Positions 7,274 through 15,270 of a stretch of DNA of 35,835 nt are shown piece after piece. Within the stretch, counting starts at the first letter, position 1. The number at the start of each line of letters is the position of its first letter. The stretch lies in contig CAPYID010000019.1 of the NCBI GenBank assembly GCA_948739805.1, positions 1-35,835 of the forward strand, read 5' to 3'. The notes below the pieces were generated by a model. That model ran no database searches and was not told the DNA's origin. It worked only from the letters and a program-made list of their open reading frames with translations. Origin of the DNA: an uncultured Clostridia bacterium (GTDB taxonomy: Bacteria; Bacillota; Clostridia; TANB77; CAG-508). A program made the position numbers and the translations under genes.

Positions 7274-7825
7274 TTATAAGTAACTTGCTATATCTTCAAA
7301 TGTATCATATCCACTTTCACTATTGATATGTCCTGCATTTGGTATTAAGACTTTTTCTGTTGCAATCGTATCCGCAAATTCTTTTTCTACTTCATATTTT
7401 ACATATGGGTCATTATCTGAATAGAAACAAATAATTTCATTTGCATATTGTTTTACATCTTCTAAGTTATTAAAATACATTGTTCTATTTACTGTATCGT
7501 ATTCTTCATTTATTCCTAAATAGTTGTTAAATCCACATACAAATATTAATTTTTTAACTTTTAATTTATTCTCTACTAAAAATTTGCAAACAAATACTGG
7601 TGCAATACTATGTGCTATTATTGTTGTATTTTCATTAATTAGTACTAAATCTAAATAGTATTTTAATAATTTACTCCAATTTGCATAATTTTGATAACCA
7701 ACTCCTATTGGAAATTGTGGCACATATACTTGTTTTCCATCATCTTCTATAAAATCATGCAACCAACTAAACCAATTTCCAAATGGACTTCCAAAACTTC
7801 CATGTATTATAAAATAATTCTTCAT
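7274..7825 (-). CDS. RBBP9/YdeN-type alpha/beta hydrolase
   Basis: A 183-aa cytoplasmic serine hydrolase. It opens with the family start YFIIHGSFGSPFGNWFSWL. The nucleophile elbow is AHSIAPV (a GHSxG variant, Ser near residue 73), the acid is in FYSDNDPYV, and the His is in NAGHINSESG. Length and motif order fit the RBBP9/YdeN family (about 180-190 aa); the substrate is unknown. The stop of the preceding GNAT gene directly abuts this ATG (TAAATG), so it is the last gene of a five-gene operon from 9841. Confidence 0.85.
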   Translation of the reverse strand: MKNYFIIHGSFGSPFGNWFSWLHDFIEDDGKQVYVPQFPIGVGYQNYANWSKLLKYYLDLVLINENTTIIAHSIAPVFVCKFLVENKLKVKKLIFVCGFNNYLGINEEYDTVNRTMYFNNLEDVKQYANEIICFYSDNDPYVKYEVEKEFADTIATEKVLIPNAGHINSESGYDTFEDIASYL

Positions 7826-8275
7826 TTACTTTTCCTCCAATTTCTTATAATAAAATTTTAAATTTATCTCATGTCCACCATAATACTTTAATATTTTTTG
7901 CATTCTCTTATTTTCATCTCCAGTGGCACATGATACTATTTTTATATTTTTATTGTCCTCTCTCAATTTCTCCATTAGCTTAAAGAATACACCACATTTT
8001 CTGTATTCTTCTTCAACAAACATTTGTGAAATCCATAGCACTTCTCCATCATTTGCCCAATAGAAATATGAATATAGAATCATACCAACTGGTTTATTAT
8101 CTATTTCTGCAACTAGACATTGAAATTTAGGTTTATCACAAAAATAATCTTTATCTATATTCAATTCTAATCCTTTTGTTTGTTCTGTATCATTAACATC
8201 ATTAATAACTCTATTAGCATATAGCAAAAAGTCTTTATGTGATCTATTTGCATGAATTACTTTAATATCGTTCAT
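7826..8275 (-). CDS. GNAT family N-acetyltransferase
   Basis: A 149-aa protein with the GNAT order: strand beta4 ISQMFVEEEYRKCGVFFKLMEKL (acetyl-CoA pyrophosphate loop in the form RKCGVF, a variant of Q/RxxGxG/A) at about residues 85-107, then SCATGDENKRMQKILKYYGG near the C-terminus. It would transfer an acetyl group from acetyl-CoA to an amine; the acceptor cannot be read. It starts 15 bp after the reductase gene and abuts the hydrolase gene downstream. The context of other small-molecule enzymes favours detoxification or drug modification over protein acetylation. Confidence 0.85.
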   Translation of the reverse strand: MNDIKVIHANRSHKDFLLYANRVINDVNDTEQTKGLELNIDKDYFCDKPKFQCLVAEIDNKPVGMILYSYFYWANDGEVLWISQMFVEEEYRKCGVFFKLMEKLREDNKNIKIVSCATGDENKRMQKILKYYGGHEINLKFYYKKLEEK

Positions 8276-8289
8276 ATATTTTCTCCTAT

Positions 8290-8814
8290 CTATTTTCTTA
8301 CACTATAATGCACTTGTACTATATCTTCTTTTTCTTTGACTACTTTTTCTAATTTTAATTTATTTTCAAAATAATTACCTTTAAATAGTGGTATTCCCTT
8401 ATTTAGTACAAATGGATTATAGTTTAGAATTATATTATCTACTATACCTTTTTCCATAAAAGCATTATTTATTGTTGCACCACCAGAAATAAATATTTTT
8501 TCATACTTCATTTTTTCGCATACTTTTAAACAATTATCTATTGAATCGCAATATGTAACATTTAAAAATTCATCTTGTTTCTTACTTGTTTCACTTAAAA
8601 TAATTATATTTATGTTTTTTAAATCATATAAATAATCTTCTCCCCAAGATAATATATTCTCCCAAGTTTTTCTACCCCATATTAGTACATCATATTCTTT
8701 TAAAAATTCTATCATTATCTCCCAACCTCTATAAGATAGAAAGTCTTCATTTCCATCATCTGTAGCAATTAAGCCATTAATAGAACATGCCATTTCAATA
8801 GTTATCTTCTTCAT
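8290..8814 (-). CDS. RibD C-terminal/DHFR-like reductase
   Basis: A 174-aa protein. Its start KKITIEMACSINGLIATDDG and later VLIWGRKTWENI and KIFISGGATINNAFMEKGIVD match the RibD C-terminal (dihydrofolate-reductase-like) fold with its GRKTWE and SGG(A) NADPH-binding motifs. Standalone members reduce pterin- or riboflavin-type substrates, and some lower antifolate sensitivity; which applies is unknown. It sits 6 bp after the nucleotidase gene in the same operon. Confidence 0.85.
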   Translation of the reverse strand: MKKITIEMACSINGLIATDDGNEDFLSYRGWEIMIEFLKEYDVLIWGRKTWENILSWGEDYLYDLKNINIIILSETSKKQDEFLNVTYCDSIDNCLKVCEKMKYEKIFISGGATINNAFMEKGIVDNIILNYNPFVLNKGIPLFKGNYFENKLKLEKVVKEKEDIVQVHYSVRK

Positions 8815-8820
8815 AATAAA

Positions 8821-9381
8821 TCAATGCCTTTCTTTTATTTTTTCATATATCTCTTTCCAATTATCTACTCTATATAAATCTGTTTTATCGTTTATATTAC
8901 CTTTACTACTAAATAATATAGTTTCAATTCCTAATTCATTAACTTTATTGCAATTTGTTATAGAATCATCTATAAATAATTTTATTTTTTCATTTTTGCA
9001 AACATTTGCTTTGTCAAAATCACAGATTAATTTATCATAGTTAATATTGTTATTTTTTAGTTCTTCAATAGTTGTTTTATATTCGTCAGTATATAAAGTT
9101 TTATCTCTTGCTGTAATAACTATTATTTCATGACCTAAAGCTTTGATTTTATCAATATATTCCGCAACTTTTGGTTTGAATGGTGTGTTTGGAATAACTT
9201 TATCATAATATTTTTTTGCAAATTCGAGTTCTCGCTCTTTCATTTTCTTTGGTAAATTACTATATGAAATATTATTATCTTTCAAGTATTTTATATCTAC
9301 ATCAAAAAATTCTGCTATATATGGCATTAAATAATCAAATGTATCTGCCATTGTATCATCTATATCTATTCCTATTTTCAA
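8821..9381 (-). CDS. 5'(3')-deoxyribonucleotidase-like HAD phosphatase
   Basis: A 186-aa HAD enzyme: motif I DIDDT (residues 5-9, nucleophile Asp5), motif II in VITARDK, motif III lysine region ANVCKNEKIK, and motif IV FIDDSITNC. The first motif and the long insert after it fit the NT5C family, which dephosphorylates nucleotides. Cytoplasmic. It lies 25 bp after the GNAT gene 9407-9841 in the operon. Confidence 0.8.
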   Translation of the reverse strand: MKIGIDIDDTMADTFDYLMPYIAEFFDVDIKYLKDNNISYSNLPKKMKERELEFAKKYYDKVIPNTPFKPKVAEYIDKIKALGHEIIVITARDKTLYTDEYKTTIEELKNNNINYDKLICDFDKANVCKNEKIKLFIDDSITNCNKVNELGIETILFSSKGNINDKTDLYRVDNWKEIYEKIKERH

Positions 9382-9406
9382 TTAATTACATTCTCCTTAC
9401 TTTTTA

Positions 9407-9841
9407 TTATATTTGTTTTACAAATGCTTTATCTCTATTTTCATCATATCCTAGTTTTCTATATAATTCATGTGCACATTTTCTATGAAAGCCACTAAAT
9501 AGCCATATTCTTGATATATCTTCTTGTTTTGCTATTTCTTCAACTTTATTCATCAGTTTTGTTGCAATTCCTAATCTTCTATATTCTTCTCTTATTGCTA
9601 AATCCCATATAGTTGCATCTTTTCCTGATGGCAATGTTAAAATATTTAAAGTTACTGTTCCTACTAAATTATCATTTATATAATATCCTAATACATGAAT
9701 ATCTTTATTATTTTTAGATATTTTATATAAATTTTGTATTTTCTCATAACTTATATTATTATTAAAAACATCTTTTAATATTTGTTGTAATTGTTCTAAA
9801 TCTTTTTCCTCTATATTACTTACTATGTTATCTCTTTTCAT
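9407..9841 (-). CDS. GNAT family N-acetyltransferase, first gene of operon
   Basis: A 144-aa GNAT with a clear motif A: IWDLAIREEYRRLGIATKLM, where RRLGIA binds acetyl-CoA, and a C-terminal HRKCAHELYRKLGYDEN typical of small-molecule acetyltransferases. The ribosome site TAGGAG lies 7 nt before the ATG. It heads the five-gene minus-strand operon down to 7274. The about 120 bp upstream are AT-rich and hold TTGGCA and TTGTAA boxes, but I could not settle one promoter. Confidence 0.88.
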   Translation of the reverse strand: MKRDNIVSNIEEKDLEQLQQILKDVFNNNISYEKIQNLYKISKNNKDIHVLGYYINDNLVGTVTLNILTLPSGKDATIWDLAIREEYRRLGIATKLMNKVEEIAKQEDISRIWLFSGFHRKCAHELYRKLGYDENRDKAFVKQI

Positions 9842-9976
9842 TTCTTACTCCTACTTTAAATAAATATCTTCTTTAATCTTTTCTTCCTAATTTATATCAT
9901 AGATTTACAATTTTTCATAGTATTTTGCCAATATTTACAAAACATATTTATCCTTACATTTGCTTAATTGATACAA

Positions 9977-10052
9977 AATCTCCGATAGAAATAATGTCAA
10001 GAGCGAACGATAGTGAGTTTATTTACTCTTGATATTATTTTTATTGGAGATT
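9977..10052. repeat. Long nested stem-loop near the right end of element A
   Basis: Outer stem AATCTCC/GGAGATT (9977-9983 with 10046-10052) encloses AATAATGTCAAGAG/CTCTTGATATTATT (9990-10003 with 10027-10040, one mismatch). The loop contains CGAACGATAGTGAG. A comparable nested hairpin, also with CGATAG in its head, is at 13136-13190. It may be a bidirectional terminator or a REP-like element. Confidence 0.65.
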
Positions 10053-10080
10053 AAAATTGTTTTTAAAATGTATAGGACAA

Positions 10081-10111
10081 AAAATAAGCATCAGCACATA
10101 TCTACTGACAC
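10081..10111 (-). terminator. Probable terminator downstream of recombinase 2
   Basis: Minus strand: GTGTCAG/CTGATGC (10088-10111, with two G-U pairs) followed by TTATTTTTTG. It would end transcripts running through recombinase 2 and the orphan tail. The stretch 10112-10309 shows no gene. Confidence 0.5.
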
Positions 10112-10309
10112 CTAATTCTATAAAGATTCTCTATAACTCATTTAAATAAATTATTTCTAACTCTTGAAGTTTCTAGCTTTACCTTATATCTACTAAGTAA
10201 CACAACCTATACCTGTTATGCTTACAGTAGATACAATCTTAAATTTTCTAGTATTTCAAACACTTTGCTATATTTTATAAAATTCCATTTATGTGTTTCC
10301 ACTTACCAC

Positions 10310-10465
10310 TTAAGCAACCACTTTAACTTTCACACCCAAATTTTGATGTTTTTCTTTACCAATTCTGCCTTTATCTTCAAAAGTTATAATCTCTGAAATC
10401 ATATTAAAATCAAGTATTACCTGTCTTATTTTAGTTGTAGCACTGCAACGCACTCCACATGTGTT
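10310..10465 (-). pseudogene. Orphan C-terminal tail of a serine recombinase
   Basis: An open frame runs through the att core and on to TAA at 10310-10312. Its end (KIRQVILDFNMISEIITFED...LGVKVKVVA) has the usual C-terminal pattern of large serine recombinases, as in the tail of recombinase 3 (LLDFI...FIAYDRD...KVRVRVE). It has no start and is in a different frame from recombinase 2, which stops at 10431. I infer it is the displaced 3' end of recombinase 1 or of an older resident element. Confidence 0.6.
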
Positions 10466-12179
10466 GTTTCTCTCTGGTTGCAGTATTATTTGAATGTTGT
10501 TTATCGCTTGTAGCAGTATTTTTTATCGCTTGCTTATCGCTCGCATTTGTAAATTTATCTTTGCAATTTATTTCTGTTCCATTTTTACAAATAAATCTTA
10601 TTGTATAAGGATTTATTGGGCCATCTTCTTGGATTTCTCCTATTACTACTTTATCAATTAAACATTCAAAAACATCCTTATCAAACTTTGGCATTATATC
10701 TATGTTTTTAAATAAACTTTTAAACTTGTTTAATCTTATTTTAATACTTTCTGTTCTGTTTGTTTCTTTTAGTAGGCTTTCTATTTTTTGTTCTATTTTT
10801 AATAATTCTACATTTAAATTATCAAATTTTTCTGTATATTGTTCTTTATTGATTTTTCCTTCTAAATTTAGTTCTAATAGATTAGCAAGTTTCTTGTTTA
10901 TTTTTTCTTTGTCTTTTTCTAGTTTTATTACCATTGTTTCTGTAGTATTTTCTTTTAAGATATTTTCTATTTTTTCTAAAAAGTTTTCTACTACTTTTCG
11001 ATTATCATTACAGAGTATTCTATATCCTTGAACAAAACAATCTTCTAGGATTTCTTCTTGAATTGCTTTACAATGTGGACATTCTTCTTTTCCATGTTTT
11101 GCTCTTTTGATACATTGCCATACTGGTTTTGCACAGTTCCTATTTGCATTCCAGTTTCTTCTTGTTAGTAAACTACTACAGAATCCACAATATAATTTAC
11201 TACTAAAAGGATATTTCTTACTATAGTTATCATTTCTTCTTCCTGTTTCTCTGCTACCTGCTCTTTTCGTTCTTATTTCTTGTACTCTATCAAATAGTTC
11301 TTTACTTATAATCGGCTCATGGTGTCCTTTTAAATAATGCTTGTCTGCTTCTCCTAAATTGCTTAGTCTTTTATGTGATATTGGATCTATTGTAAATGTT
11401 TTTCCCATTAAGACATCTCCAATATATTTTTCATTTTTTAGTATTCCTCTTATTGTTGATTCGCACCATTTTGTTGCACCCTTCGGAGTTTTTATTTCTT
11501 TATTAGTTAGTTCTTTTGCTATTGTACTTGAGCCTACTCCTTCTACATATCTTTCAAACATATATCTTACAATAGTTGCTTCTTCTTCATTTATTGTTAT
11601 TTCTTTTGTTTCAAGATTGTAGTTATAGCCATAACAACCATTATAGCCAATCAACTCGCCTCTGTCTTTTTTCATTTTCAAACCTAATAATACATGTGAA
11701 GATATATTTTCGCTTTCTTGTTGTGCCATTGCACTTAGTAATGTTAATACTAATTCTCCTTGACCTGAACCTGTATTGATATTTTCTTCTTCAAATAGTA
11801 TGGCAACATTTTTCTCTTTTAGCATTCTTACATATTTTAAAGTATCTAATGTGTTTCTAGCAAATCTTGATATTGATTTTGTTAGTATCATGTCAATTTT
11901 TCCTTCCATTGAATCTTGTATCATTTTCATAAAGTCTGTTCTTTTAAAATCTAAAGTGCCACTTATTGCTTCATCTGCATATATCCCTGCAAATTGCCAT
12001 TCTGATTTGCTATTTATTTTTTCATCATAATACTTTAATTGTGATTGATAACTATTTAATTGCTCTTCGTTGTCTGTACTTACTCTGCAATAAGCACAAA
12101 CTCTTAGCCTTTCTTTAATTGTTGTTCCAGTTACTCTGTTAATTCTTTCGTTTGTTTTCTCTATGACTTGAATTTCCAT
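10431..12179 (-). CDS. Large serine recombinase 2
   Basis: A 582-aa enzyme starting at ATG 12179 after GGAGG. It has a resolvase domain with CAYCRVST (Ser34), YADEAISGT, KSISRFARN and AQQESENISSHVLLGL; a recombinase domain with IRGILKNEKYIGDVLMGKTF; a zinc ribbon LYCGFCSSLLTRR...CPHC (about 310-365); then a coiled coil (about 390-465). It should integrate and excise the element. The last 35 or so residues are unusual: a 33-nt DNA unit is duplicated (ATSDKQHSNN / ATREKQHMW), and the gene ends in the att core, so its tail was probably replaced on integration. It lies 73 bp after the SHOCT-like gene. Confidence 0.96.
   Translation of the reverse strand: MEIQVIEKTNERINRVTGTTIKERLRVCAYCRVSTDNEEQLNSYQSQLKYYDEKINSKSEWQFAGIYADEAISGTLDFKRTDFMKMIQDSMEGKIDMILTKSISRFARNTLDTLKYVRMLKEKNVAILFEEENINTGSGQGELVLTLLSAMAQQESENISSHVLLGLKMKKDRGELIGYNGCYGYNYNLETKEITINEEEATIVRYMFERYVEGVGSSTIAKELTNKEIKTPKGATKWCESTIRGILKNEKYIGDVLMGKTFTIDPISHKRLSNLGEADKHYLKGHHEPIISKELFDRVQEIRTKRAGSRETGRRNDNYSKKYPFSSKLYCGFCSSLLTRRNWNANRNCAKPVWQCIKRAKHGKEECPHCKAIQEEILEDCFVQGYRILCNDNRKVVENFLEKIENILKENTTETMVIKLEKDKEKINKKLANLLELNLEGKINKEQYTEKFDNLNVELLKIEQKIESLLKETNRTESIKIRLNKFKSLFKNIDIMPKFDKDVFECLIDKVVIGEIQEDGPINPYTIRFICKNGTEINCKDKFTNASDKQAIKNTATSDKQHSNNTATREKQHMWSALQCYN
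10436..10466. other. Putative att junction between elements A and B
   Basis: Core CACTCCACATGTGT at 10451-10464, identical to 19366-19379; both also share GCAC 7 nt to the left and GT to the right. On the minus strand one frame reads THVECVAVLQLK then stop, which resembles the HVEC motif at the C-terminal end of RlmD/TrmA-type methyltransferases. Recombinase 2 reads the same bases in another frame (HMWSALQCYN). Confidence 0.65.
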
Positions 12180-12252
12180 TTAAACCTCCATTCCGCCTAG
12201 AGATAAAACTTAATAATTTTATATCATTTTTTAGGTAAAAAGTAAATTGAAA

Positions 12253-12429
12253 TTATAAAAATTTGTAATCTTTTAAGATTTTTCTTTTAATTTCTTTTTG
12301 TTCCGAATCTAGTATTAAGTTTTCTCTAAACAAATTATTTAAGATTGATAATTCCATACTACAATTTAGCATAGTATTATCTTTTAAACTGTTAGAATCA
12401 CTAACTTGAATATCATAATCATGTAGCAT
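12253..12429 (-). CDS. Small SHOCT-like protein upstream of recombinase 2
   Basis: A 58-aa ORF starting at ATG 12429, 7 nt after AAAGGAG. Its C-terminal half, ELSILNNLFRENLILDSEQ then KEIKRKILKDY, aligns with the protein at 675-860 and has the SHOCT-like two-helix layout. Conserved start (ML-D/E) and the NCS segment show common ancestry. It sits in the same place between leader hairpin and recombinase. The role is not established; a recombinase partner or regulator is my inference from conserved order. Confidence 0.75.
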   Translation of the reverse strand: MLHDYDIQVSDSNSLKDNTMLNCSMELSILNNLFRENLILDSEQKEIKRKILKDYKFL

Positions 12430-12461
12430 GAAATTGCTCCTTTTCTTTAAATTTGAAAAAG

Positions 12462-12510
12462 AAAAAAGAGCTAAGAAAAATTAGTTTTTAATTCTAACTT
12501 TTCTCGCTCT
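12462..12510 (-). terminator. Leader attenuator of recombinase 2 operon
   Basis: Minus strand: a 17-bp stem from AGAGCGAGAAAAGTTAG and CTAATTTTTCTTAGCTCT (one bulged A, two G-U), loop AATTAAAAA, then TTTTTT. It lies between the promoter and the SHOCT gene. The sequence differs from the element A leader hairpin but position and type are the same. Confidence 0.75.
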
Positions 12511-12527
12511 CACTTTTTCATGCTACC

Positions 12528-12556
12528 ATTATATTATCGTGTTTTTATAAAATCAA
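12528..12556 (-). promoter_or_regulatory. SigA-type promoter of recombinase 2 operon
   Basis: Minus strand: -35 TTGATT (12551-12556), 17-bp spacer, -10 TATAAT (12528-12533). It is clearly homologous to 964-992 of element A. The palindrome array begins 46 bp upstream. Confidence 0.82.
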
Positions 12557-12602
12557 TTCCCTTTTTATTCCCTATTTTCTATTTCTGATATAATTTTTAA
12601 TA

Positions 12603-12936
12603 AGTACACTTGGTGAACTAAAAATAATATAATTCAAAGCTACAAGTTCACTCGGTGTACTAATACAATTTAGATTTAGTTCACTTGGTGTACTAGAAAA
12701 ATATAACCAAAGTTCACTAAGTGTATTTGTAAATTTTACTTTATTTACACATTCACTAAATGAACTTTTTTCTAAAAATTAAGTACACTTGGTGAACTAA
12801 ATCTAAAATATTTTATTAAATTCGAGTACACTCGGTGAACTTTTGCCTAAAATGAGTGAACTTTTTCAAATTTTTAGTTCACTATTTTTAATTTTAACGA
12901 AGAATAGCGAGTTTGAGCCAGTTCACCGAGTGAATT
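12603..12936. repeat. Array of eight 17-bp palindromic repeats plus two half-sites (element B)
   Basis: Full copies of AGTWCAC-N3-GTGWACT start at 12603, 12645, 12678, 12711, 12750, 12782, 12825 and 12920. Start-to-start spacings are 42, 33, 33, 39, 32 and 43 bp, then a gap of 95 bp that contains two inverted half-sites (AGTGAACT at 12855, AGTTCACT at 12876). The spacers are unrelated AT-rich sequence. Same motif and position as in element A, but less regular spacing. Confidence 0.9.
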
Positions 12937-12971
12937 TCTACATCATATTTACTTAAAATTTTTGTTTCTTT

Positions 12972-13050
12972 ATTAACTCTTGAAGGCTTGCCCTTCAATA
13001 TGTCTAGGCATTGTGTTAAACATGCTTTCCTGCCCTCATTTTTAATGAGG
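12972..13050. other. Conserved three-hairpin block (element B copy)
   Basis: Stems TTGAAGG/CCTTCAA (12980-12998), GCAT/ATGC (13008-13025) and CCTCATT/AATGAGG (13034-13050), with the strip GCTTTCCTGCCCTCA. Compared with 1331-1412 the first stem is identical, while the other two changed on both sides of the stem. The block again lies just upstream (minus strand) of the palindrome array. Confidence 0.6.
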
Positions 13051-13135
13051 TATTTTCTGTTTTAATAGTATTTATGTCTACTTAATTAAATATACTTATC
13101 CTTAAATCCTCTTAATTGAAAAAGAATGTGTTTTT

Positions 13136-13190
13136 AAAATCAAGTCAAGGTTGTGCGATAGCACATTCATTTTAACCTTGATTTGATTTT
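13136..13190. terminator. Large nested hairpin after the DinG-like gene
   Basis: Arms AAAATCAAGTCAAGGTT (13136-13152) and AACCTTGATTTGATTTT (13174-13190), 17 bp with one mismatch. Inside is a second stem TGTGC-GATA-GCACA. It lies 32 bp after the helicase stop and could terminate in both directions. Confidence 0.65.
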
Positions 13191-13221
13191 ATAAAGCACA
13201 TTAGAATGTTTTACGAAGGAT

Positions 13222-15237
13222 TTATATAATTCCTTTTTCTTTCACAAATTTTTTCACACATTTTAAGTCAGTTGTTCTATTAACTGATTTTATGCAGTCA
13301 AACACCTGATTTTTATATAATGATTTTGAAGAATCTCCTATTCTCGAATCTAATATTGCAATAATTCCTTTATCTGTGTTACATCTAATTAGTCTTCCAA
13401 TTCCTTGTTTTAGTTTTATAATCATTTCTGGTAAATAAATACTCATAGAATCTTCTACTAAAGAGCTTTTATATTTTATTACTGGATCTAAAATTGGAAA
13501 TGGCAATCTTACAATTATAACACTTGATAAAGACTTACCTTGTATATCGATTCCTTCCCAAAAGGTTCCTGTACTCAATAATACAGAATTTATATCTTCT
13601 TTAAAATCTTCTTTAGTTTTTATTTGTGAAGAACCTTCATTTTGAATTATTAATTTATATGGTAAATTATTCTTCTTCAATTTTTCATATACAATTTTCA
13701 TATCTGCTTTTGCAGTAAATAAAATTAATGTTTTTCCGTCTGTTATTGATATTAACTCAATAATTCTATTTGTAATATCTTCTATGTACTTACTATGTTC
13801 TTTCTGTGGATGTGCTATATCATTTGAATAATATAGCAATGTATTATTTTCTATATCAAAAGGACTTTCTTTAGGTTCACTAATAAATAATCTCTGATTT
13901 TTATTCAATCCAATAGATTTCATAAAATAATTATAATATTCATTTTTATCTATACTCGTATTTAATGTAGCAGAAGTTAACACCTTAACATTTTCTTTAT
14001 CATTAAACAGAATATTTTTTAATCTTTCATCAATATTCTTAGGACAACTTGCAAGTAGGTAATTCTTTTTATTTTTTTCTATCCAAAACACAACTGATGA
14101 GTCTTTTCCCTTTGATATTTCTTTATAGAAGTCAATTATTTCCAATAGACTATCTGCAACTGAATCTTCATCATTCCTTCTATCATATAATTGAACAGAA
14201 GAACTAAATCTTTCCAAATCTTCATATATTGTTTTACTAATATCTAAAATTGATTTTGTAAATTCAATATCACAGTTTTCCATATCTTCTTTGTTTAAAA
14301 TAATATTTCTCTTGATTAAAATATCAATTTGTCTTTCAGCTTGTTGTTTTACTATATCAAAAAAATCTTTTATATTTTTATTTAATTCAGACATACTTCT
14401 ACTACTTATAGGATATCCAACTTTACTTAATAATCTATAACTTTTATTTACAATAGAATTCACATTAGAAAATAATAAAACTTTCTTATATGAATTTCTT
14501 GCCTTTATCTCTAAATTATGAGCTTCATCTAAAACAATTATTTCTGTCGGTGCTAATAACAATTTTTGTTCATTCACTTTTCTTTTTTGATTTTCTAATA
14601 ATAAATCATGATTACAAATAATTGCTCCTTTACAATCCTGCATTTTTTCTCTTTTCTTTATAAAACTACAAGTATAATAAGAAGAACACTTCTGAAACTT
14701 ACATTCATTTATATTTATTTTATTCCATATCTTTTCAGACATATCATGTAAATTAGCTCTATCATTTAAATATTCATTTTCTTTTAAGTTATTAAATTTT
14801 TCTTTTATTGATTTGTCCCCAATATTAAATAATCTTTCTTTACATAAATAATTGTTTTTCCCTTTTGCAATTGTAATGTCTATAGGTATTTCAAGCAACT
14901 TTGATAATTTTACTATATCTTTTTCAATTTGCTCTTGCAAAGTAATTGTAGATGTAGAAACAATAAAAGGCTTTTTAGTAATTTTATAATAATACATTAA
15001 TGGTATTAAATATGCATATGATTTTCCAATACCTACACTTGCTTCTACTATAATATCTTGATTATCTCTAATGCTTTCAATAATATCATATGACATATCT
15101 TGTTGACCAATTCTATCTTCATAACCTAATTCTGCCATTCTCTCAAAGAAATTCAAGGTTTCTTTCATAACATCTTCCCAAATCGCTTTTCTTTTTGCTA
15201 CATCATTTTTCCATATTCCATATATTAAATTTTGCAT
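13222..15237 (-). CDS. DinG/XPD-family DNA helicase (no exonuclease domain)
   Basis: A 671-aa superfamily 2 helicase. Walker A is ASVGIGKSYAYLIP (about 66-80); four cysteines in YLCKERLF and ECKFQKCSSYYTC (about 150-205) fit the 4Fe-4S domain; the DEAH box is VLDEAHNLE; later motifs are VLTSATLN, LLSTGTFWEGID and QGIGRLIRC. DinG helicases unwind 5' to 3' and clear R-loops and stalled forks. Many Firmicute DinG proteins carry an N-terminal DnaQ-like exonuclease; this one does not. It follows the Bro-N/DinD-like gene by 33 bp and shares its promoter, which a LexA-box-like dyad overlaps, so DNA-damage control is plausible. A plasmid or phage DinG homologue is the likely origin. Confidence 0.9.
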   Translation of the reverse strand: MQNLIYGIWKNDVAKRKAIWEDVMKETLNFFERMAELGYEDRIGQQDMSYDIIESIRDNQDIIVEASVGIGKSYAYLIPLMYYYKITKKPFIVSTSTITLQEQIEKDIVKLSKLLEIPIDITIAKGKNNYLCKERLFNIGDKSIKEKFNNLKENEYLNDRANLHDMSEKIWNKININECKFQKCSSYYTCSFIKKREKMQDCKGAIICNHDLLLENQKRKVNEQKLLLAPTEIIVLDEAHNLEIKARNSYKKVLLFSNVNSIVNKSYRLLSKVGYPISSRSMSELNKNIKDFFDIVKQQAERQIDILIKRNIILNKEDMENCDIEFTKSILDISKTIYEDLERFSSSVQLYDRRNDEDSVADSLLEIIDFYKEISKGKDSSVVFWIEKNKKNYLLASCPKNIDERLKNILFNDKENVKVLTSATLNTSIDKNEYYNYFMKSIGLNKNQRLFISEPKESPFDIENNTLLYYSNDIAHPQKEHSKYIEDITNRIIELISITDGKTLILFTAKADMKIVYEKLKKNNLPYKLIIQNEGSSQIKTKEDFKEDINSVLLSTGTFWEGIDIQGKSLSSVIIVRLPFPILDPVIKYKSSLVEDSMSIYLPEMIIKLKQGIGRLIRCNTDKGIIAILDSRIGDSSKSLYKNQVFDCIKSVNRTTDLKCVKKFVKEKGII

Positions 15238-15270
15238 TAAAACTCCTTCTACATCTTTGATTTTAAAATT

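Noticed and set aside
10702..12030. Plus-strand ORFs opposite recombinase 2
   Set aside because: They are hydrophobic shadows of the AT-rich coding strand, without ribosome sites or recognisable domains; the same holds opposite recombinase 3 and the STAND gene.
13222..15237. Type IV CRISPR CasDinG
   Set aside because: No csf genes or CRISPR array are nearby; the partner gene is Bro-N/DinD-like.
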